This document shows positions 6,977-13,923 of a DNA stretch of 13,923 nt, piece by piece (position 1 is the stretch's first letter; every line of letters begins with the position of its first letter). This stretch comes from an uncultured Robiginitomaculum sp. GTDB lineage: Bacteria > Pseudomonadota > Alphaproteobacteria > Caulobacterales > Maricaulaceae. The stretch covers positions 1 to 13,923 of the forward strand of contig CALKXN010000344.1 in assembly GCA_938003555.1 (NCBI GenBank). The letters run 5' to 3'. A program made the translations under genes and the position numbers. The notes under the pieces were generated by a model that ran no database searches, had not been told where the DNA came from, and saw only the letters and a list, made by a program, of their open reading frames with translations.

Positions 6977-8839
6977 ATGTTAGACGATACAAATCCTATG
7001 TCTCAGTTCACACGCCTCTCTATTGGTTTAATTTTCATCGCTATTTGGACAGCTTCAACCTTTGCTCAAACATCTGAGCAGAGTGTAAGGCTCCCTAACG
7101 TCCAACCCTTCGTTCCATTTTTAAGTGTGAATGAAGATCCTGAAATATGTTCATCATACAAAGCCGCTTGGTTGGATATTTATAACAGTGAGAAAGGCCT
7201 TTCAGAGCGATGGATAAATATGAAAGAGATTTTTCCCGAGGCAACCCATATTGTTCCAAATGAGAACCAAGGCGCAGGAGGGTATGCGAATGCTGCTAGC
7301 TTTGAATTTGATTATGATGGCGACGGCGAAATGGAAGTTCTATATTTTGAGAGCATAGATCGCGGTTGGCGTTATTTGGGAACAGCTCTTTATTTCTATG
7401 ATAGCCTAGCCGCGTATGAAGCCGAGGAACCGAAACTAGACGAAGCCAGCAGAAATCATCAAAGAAAACGTTTCACCTGGCCAGGGGGGACAAAAAATAC
7501 CACATCCAAGACATTAGCTTCTTATGGTAACTTAAGCGCTGCGAGGGTCTTACAAATTGATGGACGGCTTTATAGTCAATCGAACGTCACGCTTGAGGGT
7601 GGACATGCTGTCATAACCTCTCTGGATTGGTTACGCCCTGGCCAGGCCCCAGTGCCGATTTGTGTAATGAGACTATCTGCGGAACCAGCGTCAAACACGG
7701 CAGTGCCTGTTCAACCTGTATCGCTTGAAACAGGACACTATGGTGTCGCGGCGGCCCTAGAGTCTGTTTATGGCGGCCCAGAAGATGGAGGGCAGATATG
7801 CTATGGAACCATGGGATGGCGCGCGCCGCGTCCAAACGTCCATTGGGCTATTATCAATAACCGTCCGCAGGCCATGCATGAGGGGTTTCGTAGACCCCAA
7901 ATTACAAAACCAATCGACATGTCGCCAGAGGCCGATACAGCAAGAGAATTTCGTTATATTGCATGGGGTCTAAAAGACCCAACCAGTTTTGAAGCCGTAA
8001 AAGCTCTCAAAACGGCCTATCCTAAATTTGTCACGGAATATTCGCTTTATTATCAAATTTATTTCGACATGGATGAGAGGGCCGCGGCACAAACAGCCGA
8101 ACGTGCCTACCGCTATCTTTTGGATCGCGTTTTTTATGCTCGCCAAACTGGGCCTCAATACAATCGTCAACTTTCAACTGGAATAAAGGTTGGACCGTTA
8201 ACCTCTTTGCAGGACATTGCCACACGAGTCGTTCAAAAAGAAATTGAAACTAAACAGTCGAAGCAAAATAATCGGCAATATTATGAGGCTCTAAAATTGG
8301 GTTTGATGGCCGGTGTTCAGACGGACTTACTTATAGAACTGGCTCACAAAATTGAACCTCTCCCTGATCATAAATTGGTCGTACCCTGGTCAAGTAGCCG
8401 CAACAACAAGCGACCCTTCATACTGGATGATTTATTTCTAGCCAGTCTAAATAATACCAAGCTTATGAAGTATTTTCTTGAGCTCGGAGCAGAGGTAGAT
8501 GTTTCAACCAATTATTTTGGCAAAACAGCCTTAATGTATGCGGCGCAAAATAACGATTTAGAGGCTGTCAGCCTACTCCTGTCTCAAGGTGCAGACTTCA
8601 ACAAAACAACGAAACATGATGGTAGTGTTTGCCAACGTCCATTAACAAGAGATTCTAGGTCAGCCCTCACTTATGCAGCAGAATACGCCAGCCCAAGCTT
8701 GATACTCACCTTATTAGAAGCGGGCGCTGACACCGCCGCTAAGGACTCTAAAGATAATTCAATCTCATGGTACCTAGATAGAAACGTAATTCTATCCGAC
8801 GTGCAGAAAGAACAGATTAGGCAACGGATAGGTCAATAA
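6977..8839 (+). CDS. Exported protein of unknown function with C-terminal ankyrin repeats
   Basis: A 620-residue protein with no recognised enzymatic domain. A Sec-type signal peptide is visible: a hydrophobic core LSIGLIFIAIW with likely cleavage after STFA (Ala30). The second Met (ATG 6998-7000, residue 8) would give a more typical signal peptide and may be the true start; neither ATG has a clear Shine-Dalgarno sequence. Residues 109-120 contain FDYDGDGEMEV, a DxDGDG calcium-loop-like pattern as in EF-hand or FG-GAP/VCBS repeats. The region from about 125 to 470 is unassigned. Ankyrin-like repeats occupy about 478-600, with clear units at 515-542 (GKTALMYAAQNNDLEAVSLLL) and 561-592 (SALTYAAEYASPSLILTLLEAGAD). 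It is probably periplasmic. AT-rich codon use differs from neighbouring housekeeping genes and suggests acquired DNA. It stands alone, with no operon partner. Confidence 0.85.
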   Translation: MLDDTNPMSQFTRLSIGLIFIAIWTASTFAQTSEQSVRLPNVQPFVPFLSVNEDPEICSSYKAAWLDIYNSEKGLSERWINMKEIFPEATHIVPNENQGAGGYANAASFEFDYDGDGEMEVLYFESIDRGWRYLGTALYFYDSLAAYEAEEPKLDEASRNHQRKRFTWPGGTKNTTSKTLASYGNLSAARVLQIDGRLYSQSNVTLEGGHAVITSLDWLRPGQAPVPICVMRLSAEPASNTAVPVQPVSLETGHYGVAAALESVYGGPEDGGQICYGTMGWRAPRPNVHWAIINNRPQAMHEGFRRPQITKPIDMSPEADTAREFRYIAWGLKDPTSFEAVKALKTAYPKFVTEYSLYYQIYFDMDERAAAQTAERAYRYLLDRVFYARQTGPQYNRQLSTGIKVGPLTSLQDIATRVVQKEIETKQSKQNNRQYYEALKLGLMAGVQTDLLIELAHKIEPLPDHKLVVPWSSSRNNKRPFILDDLFLASLNNTKLMKYFLELGAEVDVSTNYFGKTALMYAAQNNDLEAVSLLLSQGADFNKTTKHDGSVCQRPLTRDSRSALTYAAEYASPSLILTLLEAGADTAAKDSKDNSISWYLDRNVILSDVQKEQIRQRIGQ

Positions 8840-9169
8840 CGACTATGATAGTGTTGTTTCTGCACTCTACCAGACGTTAGACGAGCGGCTTAAAGTCGCT
8901 CCAAGTAAGCCTCTGGCTAACGCCTGCTTTCAGGAATTAACTGGAAGTCAGCCTAAGTCGGAACGGCGGGTCACTTCAGAAGCGAATTATGTGTCAGTCT
9001 GAATGGAGTCTGCAACACACGCGAGCTACGTGTACTTCATCACTTTATTTTAAACTTTGTGGCGTAAGTTTTGCATTGCACTCACGATAATTTGAACGTT
9101 ATGTGAAATTGACAACGCTGTCATTTTTACGCATCTTACAAGACAAAGTTAAGACTGGGAGGACGGCAA
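8840..9169. other. Intergenic region of 330 bases between ankyrin-protein and xylanase genes
   Basis: No gene is seen. A 7-bp stem with a 5-base loop (8883-8901, GAGCGGC/GTCGCTC with one G-T pair) lies 43 bases after the ankyrin-protein stop codon but lacks a T-run. Further downstream are an operator-like palindrome with TTGACA (9109-9123) and the strong ribosome binding site of the xylanase gene (9157-9163). Confidence 0.6.
9109..9123 (+). promoter_or_regulatory. TTGACA -35 box overlapped by a LacI-type operator-like palindrome
   Basis: TTGACA (9109-9114) is a perfect -35 hexamer. The expected -10 position, 17 bases downstream, reads only CATCTT. The 14-base TGACAACGCTGTCA (9110-9123) is symmetric at 12 of 14 positions around a central CG. 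This even, CG-centred form is typical of LacI-family sugar regulators. Binding there would block the -35 box, so substrate-induced derepression of the xylanase gene is inferred. No regulator gene lies in the window. Confidence 0.5.
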
Positions 9170-10342
9170 TTGACGATATCGCGCCGCAAATCATTGGGCC
9201 TGCTTGCAGGTGGAACAGGACTTCTTGGCGCGGCCTGTCGCTCTGAACAAACCGCAGCCCCCTTTAAGGAATCTGGCAAACCTTTAACGGCCCCGCCTCG
9301 CACGCCGCTTACGCCCGGCGTTCGCTCGACTTCGCTTAAAGACTATTACCGGAATAATTTCAGATTCGGACTCGCCAGCCAAACATTCCAACTGGAAAAT
9401 ACAGCGCCTGAGTCCCCAATCATACAGGCCCACTTCAATAGCATCACGGCCGAATACCAAATGAAACCGGATCAGATTAGCTCTGCGGAAGGAGTTTATA
9501 ATTTTGCGGCTGCAGATCAAATTGTCGATTTTGCCGTGGCAAACGGCATGGATATTCGCGGGCATGCGCTGCTTTGGCATCAAACAACACCGGATTATTT
9601 CCTTACGGGGAGTAATGCCCAGATTAAAAGAAAACTTGAAACCTATATCGGCACTGTCGTCGATCGCTATAAAGGCCGGGTCTATTGCTGGGATGTTGTC
9701 AATGAAGTCGTCGCGCAAGGTTTTGAACCTGCCAGTCAGACTTATCGTAATTCAAATTGGTTTCAAGCCGTTGGCGGAGCCCAATATATTGACTGGGCGT
9801 TTAACGCCGCGCGCGAAGCTGATCCGAACTGTCTGCTCTGTTTCAATGATTACAGCACCGAAGATCCGGATAAACGCGTGAAATATATTGCCGTGCTCCA
9901 AGACCTTATTGCCCGCAACATCCCCGTCGATGTAGCCGGTCACCAAATGCACATCAATATGGACACGCCTATCCCTGAGATGCGGGCGGCCATTGATGAT
10001 GTTGACGGGCTATTTGCAGGGTTAGAAAACCATGTGACAGAATTGGATATGAGCTTCTACAACGACCCCGGCTCATGTTGGGAACGCCAAGCGGGCTGTG
10101 ATGCTGATGTTGGCCCTACTCCGCCCTACGCGATGCTTGAGCTACAAGCCAAGCGTTACAAAGAAATCTTCAATATGCTTGTCACGCGCTCATCTGTCAC
10201 TTCAGTGACGATGTGGGGGCTTGAGGACGGACAATCATGGCTTAATGGCCTACCGGTGCAACGGTCGAACCACCCCCTCTTATTTGATCGGGACTTAAAC
10301 CCAAAAATGTCAGTGACGCTTTTGTCCGACCCCGCTTATTAA
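9170..10342 (+). CDS. Endo-1,4-beta-xylanase, glycoside hydrolase family 10, Tat-exported, probable lipoprotein
   Basis: A 390-residue GH10 retaining enzyme expected to cleave internal beta-1,4-xylosidic bonds of xylan. The acid/base Glu179 lies in CWDVVNEVV and the nucleophile Glu291 in HVTELDMSF. Other family motifs are GHALLWHQ, GHQMHI and SVTMWGLEDGQSWL. The N-terminus has a twin-arginine motif (SRRKSLG, residues 4-10), a short hydrophobic stretch, and Cys23 after LLGAA. The latter is a relaxed lipobox, so a folded, lipid-anchored protein is likely. The start is TTG, chosen because GGGAGGA (9157-9163) sits 6 bases upstream and this start retains the Tat motif. Residues 95-99 read EYQMK where GH10 enzymes usually have ENxMK, so the -2 subsite Asn is replaced by Tyr96. 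It is monocistronic and followed by a strong terminator. Confidence 0.95.
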   Translation: MTISRRKSLGLLAGGTGLLGAACRSEQTAAPFKESGKPLTAPPRTPLTPGVRSTSLKDYYRNNFRFGLASQTFQLENTAPESPIIQAHFNSITAEYQMKPDQISSAEGVYNFAAADQIVDFAVANGMDIRGHALLWHQTTPDYFLTGSNAQIKRKLETYIGTVVDRYKGRVYCWDVVNEVVAQGFEPASQTYRNSNWFQAVGGAQYIDWAFNAAREADPNCLLCFNDYSTEDPDKRVKYIAVLQDLIARNIPVDVAGHQMHINMDTPIPEMRAAIDDVDGLFAGLENHVTELDMSFYNDPGSCWERQAGCDADVGPTPPYAMLELQAKRYKEIFNMLVTRSSVTSVTMWGLEDGQSWLNGLPVQRSNHPLLFDRDLNPKMSVTLLSDPAY

Positions 10343-10345
10343 AAC

Positions 10346-10375
10346 AAAAAACCCGGCGCAAAGACCGGGTTTTTT
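10346..10375. terminator. Bidirectional intrinsic terminator between xylanase gene and rplQ
   Basis: Six A, then CCCGG, an 8-base loop, CCGGG and six T form a symmetric hairpin (arms 10346-10356 and 10365-10375). The T-run is present on both strands. It starts 4 bases after the xylanase stop codon and lies 28 bases beyond the rplQ stop codon, so it can end both convergent transcripts. Confidence 0.92.
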
Positions 10376-10402
10376 AATATTTATATATTGAAAGCGCTTT
10401 GA

Positions 10403-10822
10403 CTATGCTTCAGCTTTTTCAGCTTCTGCGGTCTTGGCGTGATCGATTGCGCCTTTAGCGTCAACGTCACGATCAACAAATTCGATAACAGCCATTGGCG
10501 CATTATCACCATAACGGAAACCGGCTTTGAGCACGCGGATATAACCGCCATTACGCTCTTTGTAGCGCGGGCCAAGAACATCGAACAATTTCTTGCTCAT
10601 TTCTTTGTTGCGCGTGCGCGCAATCGCGATACGGCGACTGTTCAGATCGCCTTTTTTGGCAAGCGTCACAAGCTTTTCAACGAAAGGGCGTAGCTCTTTA
10701 GCTTTGGGCAGAGTCGTAACGATCTGCTCATGCTCGATTAGGCTGGAACTCATATTGGCAAACATAGCCTTACGGTGACTGGCTGTTTTATTTAGTTTGC
10801 GATGGGCAATGCGATGGCGCAT
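10403..10822 (-). CDS. rplQ: 50S ribosomal protein L17
   Basis: A 139-residue large-subunit protein near the peptide exit tunnel. It begins [20 protein letters not shown], the highly conserved L17 N-terminus, followed by [19 protein letters not shown] and a C-terminal [27 protein letters not shown] block. An Ala/Glu/Lys-rich tail ([11 protein letters not shown]) extends past the conserved core, as is common in alphaproteobacteria. The ATG (10820-10822) has AGAGGA 8 bases upstream. It is the last gene of the rpsM-rpsK-rpoA-rplQ unit, 45 bases after rpoA, and ends at the shared bidirectional terminator. Confidence 0.98.
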   Translation of the reverse strand: MRHRIAHRKLNKTASHRKAMFANMSSSLIEHEQIVTTLPKAKELRPFVEKLVTLAKKGDLNSRRIAIARTRNKEMSKKLFDVLGPRYKERNGGYIRVLKAGFRYGDNAPMAVIEFVDRDVDAKGAIDHAKTAEAEKAEA

Positions 10823-10867
10823 GGCTGTATCCTCTTAAATTAATGCGTCAGACGACGGCGTTTTGAC

Positions 10868-11884
10868 CTAGATACGGTCGTCATATTTTTTAGCAAGCTC
10901 TTCAATATTCTCTGGCGGCCAATTTGGCGCATCCATACCAAGGTGAAGACCCATAGCAGCCAATACTTCTTTGATCTCATTTAGAGATTTACGGCCAAAG
11001 TTTGGCGTGCGGAGCATTTCAGCTTCGGATTTTTGAATAAGATCACCGATATAAACGATATTATCGTTTTTCAGGCAATTTGCAGAACGCACAGAGAGCT
11101 CAAGCTCATCAACTTTACGCAGAAGCGCTGGGTTGAAGTCAAGCTCAGGCTTGTCATCTTCCCGTTTGCTATCTTGTGGATCGTCAAAGTTGACGAAGAC
11201 TTGGAATTGATCCTGCAAGATACGCGCGGCAACCGCGATCGCATCTTCGGGCGTAACCGCACCGTTTGTTTCAATATCCATGAGTAATTTGTCATAGTCC
11301 AAAACTTGGCCTTCACGCGTATTTTCAACGCGGTAAGCAACCCGCTTCACCGGGCTGTAAAGCGCGTCGATAGAAATCAGGCCAATTGGAGCGTCTTCGG
11401 GGCGGTTATCCGCCGCAGCAACATAGCCCTTACCGTTTGTGACAGTCAGTTCCATGCGAACATTTGCGCCTTCATCAAGCGTACAAATAACATGATCTGG
11501 ATTTAGAATTTCAACATCAGCCGTTTCTTCGATATCCGCGCCCGTAACAGGACCAGCAGTATCTTTTTTCAACAGAAGCTTAACAGGGCCTTCAGTGTGA
11601 AGGCGAACAGCCAGGCCTTTGAAATTCAGGATGATGTTTGTGACATCTTCGAGAACACCGGGAATAGACGTAAATTCGTGAACAATACCGTCAATTTGAA
11701 CAGCCGTGACAGCTGCGCCTTGAAGGGATGACAATAGAACGCGGCGGAGTGCGTTACCAAGGGTCATGCCAAAGCCGCGCTCTAGCGGTTCAGCGGTCAC
11801 TGTCGCCAAGCGAATCGGATCACGACCCGGGACGATTTCAGGGTTCATAGGGCGAATAAGTTCTTGCCAGTTTTTTTCAATCAC
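10868..11884 (-). CDS. rpoA: DNA-directed RNA polymerase subunit alpha
   Basis: A 338-residue alpha subunit. It dimerises to nucleate RNA polymerase assembly, and its C-terminal domain contacts UP elements and activators. The N-terminal domain (about 1-230) shows the conserved [23 protein letters not shown] and [15 protein letters not shown] segments. After a charged linker (about 232-250) the C-terminal domain (about 254-320) has [13 protein letters not shown], with Arg266 equivalent to the DNA-binding Arg265 of E. coli, and [16 protein letters not shown]. The start is GTG (11882-11884), supported by AAGAGG about 8 bases upstream and alignment to family N-termini. It lies 93 bases after rpsK; the spacer holds two strong hairpins. 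rpsD, between rpsK and rpoA in E. coli, is absent. Confidence 0.98.
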   Translation of the reverse strand: MIEKNWQELIRPMNPEIVPGRDPIRLATVTAEPLERGFGMTLGNALRRVLLSSLQGAAVTAVQIDGIVHEFTSIPGVLEDVTNIILNFKGLAVRLHTEGPVKLLLKKDTAGPVTGADIEETADVEILNPDHVICTLDEGANVRMELTVTNGKGYVAAADNRPEDAPIGLISIDALYSPVKRVAYRVENTREGQVLDYDKLLMDIETNGAVTPEDAIAVAARILQDQFQVFVNFDDPQDSKREDDKPELDFNPALLRKVDELELSVRSANCLKNDNIVYIGDLIQKSEAEMLRTPNFGRKSLNEIKEVLAAMGLHLGMDAPNWPPENIEELAKKYDDRI

Positions 11885-11905
11885 GGTTATGCCTCTTATA
11901 GCGAT

Positions 11906-11961
11906 GCGCCCGGCAGGCGGGCGCTGTGATAATCAGTGTTACGGCGCGATAATCGCGCCGT
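11906..11961. repeat. Two strong hairpins in the rpsK-rpoA spacer
   Basis: The first is GCGCCCG (11906-11912) with CGGGCGC (11918-11924), a 7-bp stem and 5-base loop. The second is ACGGCGCGAT (11941-11950) with ATCGCGCCGT (11952-11961), 10-bp arms around one base; in RNA the innermost pair opens to a 3-base loop. Neither has a T-run on the minus strand, so these are not intrinsic terminators of the operon. They could be processing sites, stability elements or protein-binding structures. Confidence 0.75.
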
Positions 11962-11977
11962 TTGAGCGTGCGATACG

Positions 11978-12367
11978 TTAAACGCGGCGACGCTTCGGCG
12001 GACGACAGCCATTATGTGGAATAGGCGTAACGTCGCGAATAGTTGTCACCGTAAATCCGGCGGCGCCAAGAGCGCGAACAGCGCTTTCGCGGCCAGAGCC
12101 CGGACCGTTTACGTTAACTTCGATTGTCTGCATGCCATGTTCGGCGGCCTTGCGCGCCGCTTCTTCGGCAGCAACCTGCGCCGCATATGGCGTAGACTTA
12201 CGGCTACCTTTAAAACCCATAGCACCGGCAGAACACCACGCGATGGAATTACCCTGCGCGTCAGTGATTGTGATGATTGTGTTGTTAAACGTCGCGTTGA
12301 TGTGCGCGATACCAGAAGTGATATTTTTACGTTGAGCGCGGCGGACGCGACCCGGTTCTTTAGCCAT
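11978..12367 (-). CDS. rpsK: 30S ribosomal protein S11
   Basis: A 129-residue small-subunit platform protein next to the 3' region of 16S rRNA and the E-site. The family pattern is complete: a basic N-terminus ([10 protein letters not shown]), then [51 protein letters not shown] and a basic end [14 protein letters not shown]. The ATG (12365-12367) lies 11 bases after the rpsM stop codon. The ribosome binding site TAGGA overlaps that stop codon, so translation is probably coupled to rpsM. Confidence 0.98.
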   Translation of the reverse strand: MAKEPGRVRRAQRKNITSGIAHINATFNNTIITITDAQGNSIAWCSAGAMGFKGSRKSTPYAAQVAAEEAARKAAEHGMQTIEVNVNGPGSGRESAVRALGAAGFTVTTIRDVTPIPHNGCRPPKRRRV

Positions 12368-12378
12368 AGCGAGCTATC

Positions 12379-12747
12379 CTACTTCTTCTTGCCGGCGATT
12401 GCTTTAGCCGGGCCTTTGCGCGTGCGCGCATTGGTATGCGTACGCTGGCCGCGTACAGGCAGGCCGCGACGATGGCGCAGACCGCGATAATTACCCATAT
12501 CCATCAGGCGTTTGATATTGCCCCCATTCTCACGGCGAAGGTCACCTTCAACCATGTGATTGGCGTCAATCTGCTCACGAATTTGCAGAATTTCTGCATC
12601 CGTAAGATCCTGAACACGGCGATCATCAGCAATATTAACCGCGTCGACGATTTCGCGCGATTTTGCCGGACCAATGCCGTGGATATATGTTAGCGCGATC
12701 AATACGCGCTTATTTGTTGGTATGTTAACACCCGCAATGCGTGCCAC
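12379..12747 (-). CDS. rpsM: 30S ribosomal protein S13
   Basis: A 122-residue protein of the 30S head that forms bridges to the 50S subunit and contacts the P-site tRNA. It begins with [14 protein letters not shown], has a helix-hairpin-helix-like [13 protein letters not shown] segment and ends with the basic [19 protein letters not shown] and KK tail. The GTG start (12745-12747) is chosen over an ATG 33 bases upstream. AAGGAG (12754-12759, minus strand) lies 6 bases before the GTG, the resulting length equals the family norm, and the longer form adds an unconserved [11 protein letters not shown]. It is the first gene of the rpsM-rpsK-rpoA-rplQ block, with its own promoter-like sequence and structured leader. 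Confidence 0.98.
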   Translation of the reverse strand: MARIAGVNIPTNKRVLIALTYIHGIGPAKSREIVDAVNIADDRRVQDLTDAEILQIREQIDANHMVEGDLRRENGGNIKRLMDMGNYRGLRHRRGLPVRGQRTHTNARTRKGPAKAIAGKKK

Positions 12748-12753
12748 AATAAT

Positions 12754-12759
12754 CTCCTT
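12754..12759 (-). promoter_or_regulatory. Ribosome binding site that fixes the rpsM start
   Basis: AAGGAG on the minus strand lies 6 bases before the GTG at 12745-12747. The alternative upstream ATG (12778-12780) would place this site inside the coding region, so the GTG is preferred. Confidence 0.85.
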
Positions 12760-12799
12760 GCACAATGACGCGCTTAACAATCAGGTCTCAGATAGAGCC

Positions 12800-12836
12800 T
12801 CGCCCAAATAAAAAGGGCGAAAATGACCATTTTCGC
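12800..12836 (-). promoter_or_regulatory. Structured rpsM leader with two mutually exclusive hairpins
   Basis: In the minus-strand transcript, GCGAAAATG/CATTTTCGC (12836-12828 with 12825-12817) forms an 8-9 bp hairpin followed by CCTTTTTATTT, a terminator-like arrangement. A second stem, TCGCCC (12820-12815) with GGGCGA (12805-12800), puts the T-run in its loop and shares bases 12817-12820 with the first. The two cannot form fully together, as in attenuators. Function is inferred only from base pairing. Confidence 0.5.
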
Positions 12837-12844
12837 GAACGCGT

Positions 12845-12872
12845 CTTATATACTCAACTTCACTAACGTCAA
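12845..12872 (-). promoter_or_regulatory. Sigma-70-like promoter of the rpsM-rpsK-rpoA-rplQ unit
   Basis: On the minus strand TTGACG (12872-12867) is followed after 16 bases by TATAAG (12850-12845). Each hexamer matches the housekeeping consensus at 5 of 6 positions. The predicted start near 12838 would place the 5' hairpin (12836-12817) at the very beginning of a leader of about 90 bases. Confidence 0.65.
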
Positions 12873-12878
12873 CAGCGC

Positions 12879-12899
12879 GAAGGCAGATTACCTGCCCTC
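12879..12899 (-). repeat. Hairpin downstream of adk
   Basis: GAGGGCAG and CTGCCTTC (minus strand) pair over 8 positions, one of them G-U, around a 5-base loop. There is no T-run. It lies between the adk stop codon and the rpsM promoter and may protect the 3' end of the secY-adk transcript. Confidence 0.45.
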
Positions 12900-12928
12900 C
12901 ACGTTATTAAACGCATATTATAGACGTG

Positions 12929-13516
12929 CTAGGCACGCCCGCTATTATGGGCTTCTAAAACCCGATCAATTTGTGCCGACACAGCATCAATAGACACCAT
13001 CCCGTCAACTTCATTTAACTTACCCTGCGCCGTGTAATAAGGCAGCAAAGGCGCTGTATCTCTATTATATGCCGTAAGGCGCTTTCCAAAGACCTCAGGA
13101 TTGTCATCCTTGCGGCCCTCATCTTCAAATCGTTTGCCAATGCGCGCGAGAATCGCTGCGTCTTCGACAACAAGGCGGATAACGCTATCAACACGCTCCC
13201 CTTTTGACTCAAGCATTTTATCAAGCGCTTCTGCTTGGGCAACCGTGCGCGGAAAACCGTCAAAAATGAAACCCGCTGCGTTATTGTGAAGAGCTAATTG
13301 CTCTTCGATCAAAGCAATAACGATCTCATCGCTCACAAGGCCGCCCTCATCCATAATGCCAGCAACCCGCTTCCCTAAATCAGATCCGGACTTGCGCGCC
13401 GCGCGAAGCATATCACCCGTAGACAGCTGCACATAGGCGCGGCCCTCCACAAGGCGCTTGGCCTGTGTGCCCTTGCCTGCAGCAGGCGGGCCAAAAAGGA
13501 TCAAATTAAAAGCCAT
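12929..13516 (-). CDS. adk: Adenylate kinase (short-LID type)
   Basis: A 195-residue cytoplasmic enzyme interconverting ATP + AMP and 2 ADP. The P-loop GPPAAGKGTQ is at residues 9-18. The AMP-binding region follows with LSTGDMLRAA, and the DGFPRT motif is at about 84-89. The LID is short: Arg-containing IGKRFEDEGRKDDNPEVFGKRL replaces the longer, often zinc-binding LID of other bacteria, which explains the length below the 210-220 residue norm and is common in alphaproteobacteria. The ATG (13514-13516) is 2 bases after the secY stop codon, so translational coupling is likely. The gap of 181 bases to rpsM contains a separate promoter. Confidence 0.98.
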   Translation of the reverse strand: MAFNLILFGPPAAGKGTQAKRLVEGRAYVQLSTGDMLRAARKSGSDLGKRVAGIMDEGGLVSDEIVIALIEEQLALHNNAAGFIFDGFPRTVAQAEALDKMLESKGERVDSVIRLVVEDAAILARIGKRFEDEGRKDDNPEVFGKRLTAYNRDTAPLLPYYTAQGKLNEVDGMVSIDAVSAQIDRVLEAHNSGRA

Positions 13517-13518
13517 GA

Positions 13519-13923
13519 CTAACGGCGTCTCCGGCGCATTTTACTCTTCTTGATCAAGCCCTCATATTGATGGGCGATCAAGTGACTTTGGATTTGCGTC
13601 ACAGTATCAATTGTCACAGAGACGATAATCAAAAGACTCATCCCGCCAATCAACATCCCGACACTTGGCGGAATTTCTTGGTTTTGCGAAATTAGATATT
13701 CTGGCAAGACACAGACAAAGGCCACATAAAGCGCGCCGATAAGTGTCAGGCGATTAAGGACATAGTCCAAATATTGCTGCGTACGCGCGCCGGGACGAAT
13801 GCCGGGCAAAAAGCCGCCCTGCTTGCGTAAATTGTCAGAGACCTGCTCGCTGTCAAATACGAAGCTTGTGTAGAAGAAACAGAAGAAAATTACGAGCACG
13901 CCATAAAGCGTAAGATATAACGG
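13519..13923 (-). CDS. secY: Protein translocase subunit SecY (partial, N-terminal part beyond window)
   Basis: The last 134 residues of the central channel subunit of the SecYEG translocon in the inner membrane. The frame is open to base 13923. The visible part holds a membrane segment PLYLTLYGVLVIFFCFFYTS, then the conserved cytoplasmic loop DSEQVSDNLRKQGGFLPGIRPG, which contacts SecA and the ribosome. Two more membrane segments follow (about YVLNRLTLIGALYVAFVCVL and VGMLIGGMSLLIIVSVTIDT), then a basic C-terminal tail ending RRRRR. The internal GTG at 13897-13899 is not a start. It is followed by adk 2 bases later, the usual spc-operon order in alphaproteobacteria. Confidence 0.97.
   Translation of the reverse strand, partial: PLYLTLYGVLVIFFCFFYTSFVFDSEQVSDNLRKQGGFLPGIRPGARTQQYLDYVLNRLTLIGALYVAFVCVLPEYLISQNQEIPPSVGMLIGGMSLLIIVSVTIDTVTQIQSHLIAHQYEGLIKKSKMRRRRR

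Noticed and set aside
8840..9169. tRNA, small RNA gene or insertion-sequence remnant
   Set aside because: No cloverleaf, terminal inverted repeats or transposase fragments were seen; only a weak hairpin without a T-run.
12748..12780. Upstream ATG start for rpsM giving an 11-residue extension
   Set aside because: The strong AAGGAG site and family length point to GTG 12745-12747.

Overview
The window looks like chromosomal DNA of an alphaproteobacterium. The evidence is the order secY-adk-rpsM-rpsK-rpoA-rplQ with no rpsD, a short-LID adenylate kinase of 195 residues, the dnaK-dnaJ pair, and an isovaleryl-CoA dehydrogenase. A Hyphomonadaceae- or Caulobacterales-like marine or aquatic bacterium would fit, but the genus cannot be read from this sequence. 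Most genes are housekeeping genes of medium-high GC. Two islands are visibly more AT-rich: about 3.9-4.9 kb (Fic module) and about 6.6-9.1 kb (ankyrin protein and flanks).

Layout, left to right. (1) The N-terminal part of a PiT-type phosphate transporter runs leftward off the edge. (2) A 347-base divergent spacer carries a near-consensus heat-shock (sigma-32) promoter. (3) dnaK and dnaJ are separated by a terminator-like attenuator. (4) A small accessory module has 13-bp tandem repeats, a palindrome, an unrecognised 56-residue ORF and a Fic-domain protein; the Fic frame may begin upstream of its first ATG, at an ACG with a good Shine-Dalgarno sequence. (5) rbfA is on the minus strand, away from its usual infB/truB neighbours. 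(6) An isovaleryl-CoA dehydrogenase follows. (7) An exported protein of unknown function has C-terminal ankyrin repeats. (8) A Tat-exported, probably lipid-anchored GH10 xylanase has a LacI-type operator-like palindrome over its putative -35 box. (9) A bidirectional terminator precedes the leftward ribosomal/RNA polymerase block rplQ-rpoA-rpsK-rpsM, then adk and the 3' part of secY.

How the genes work together. DnaK and DnaJ are chaperone and co-chaperone under heat-shock control. secY-adk and rpsM-rpsK-rpoA-rplQ form the end of the spc/alpha ribosomal region; a sigma-70-like promoter and a structured leader before rpsM suggest the last four genes can be transcribed separately. The xylanase would attack xylan outside the cytoplasm, but no sugar transporter or catabolic genes lie in the window. 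The Fic module is the best candidate for a toxin-like accessory system, but its antitoxin assignment is unproven. The ankyrin protein is the largest gene whose function cannot be named.
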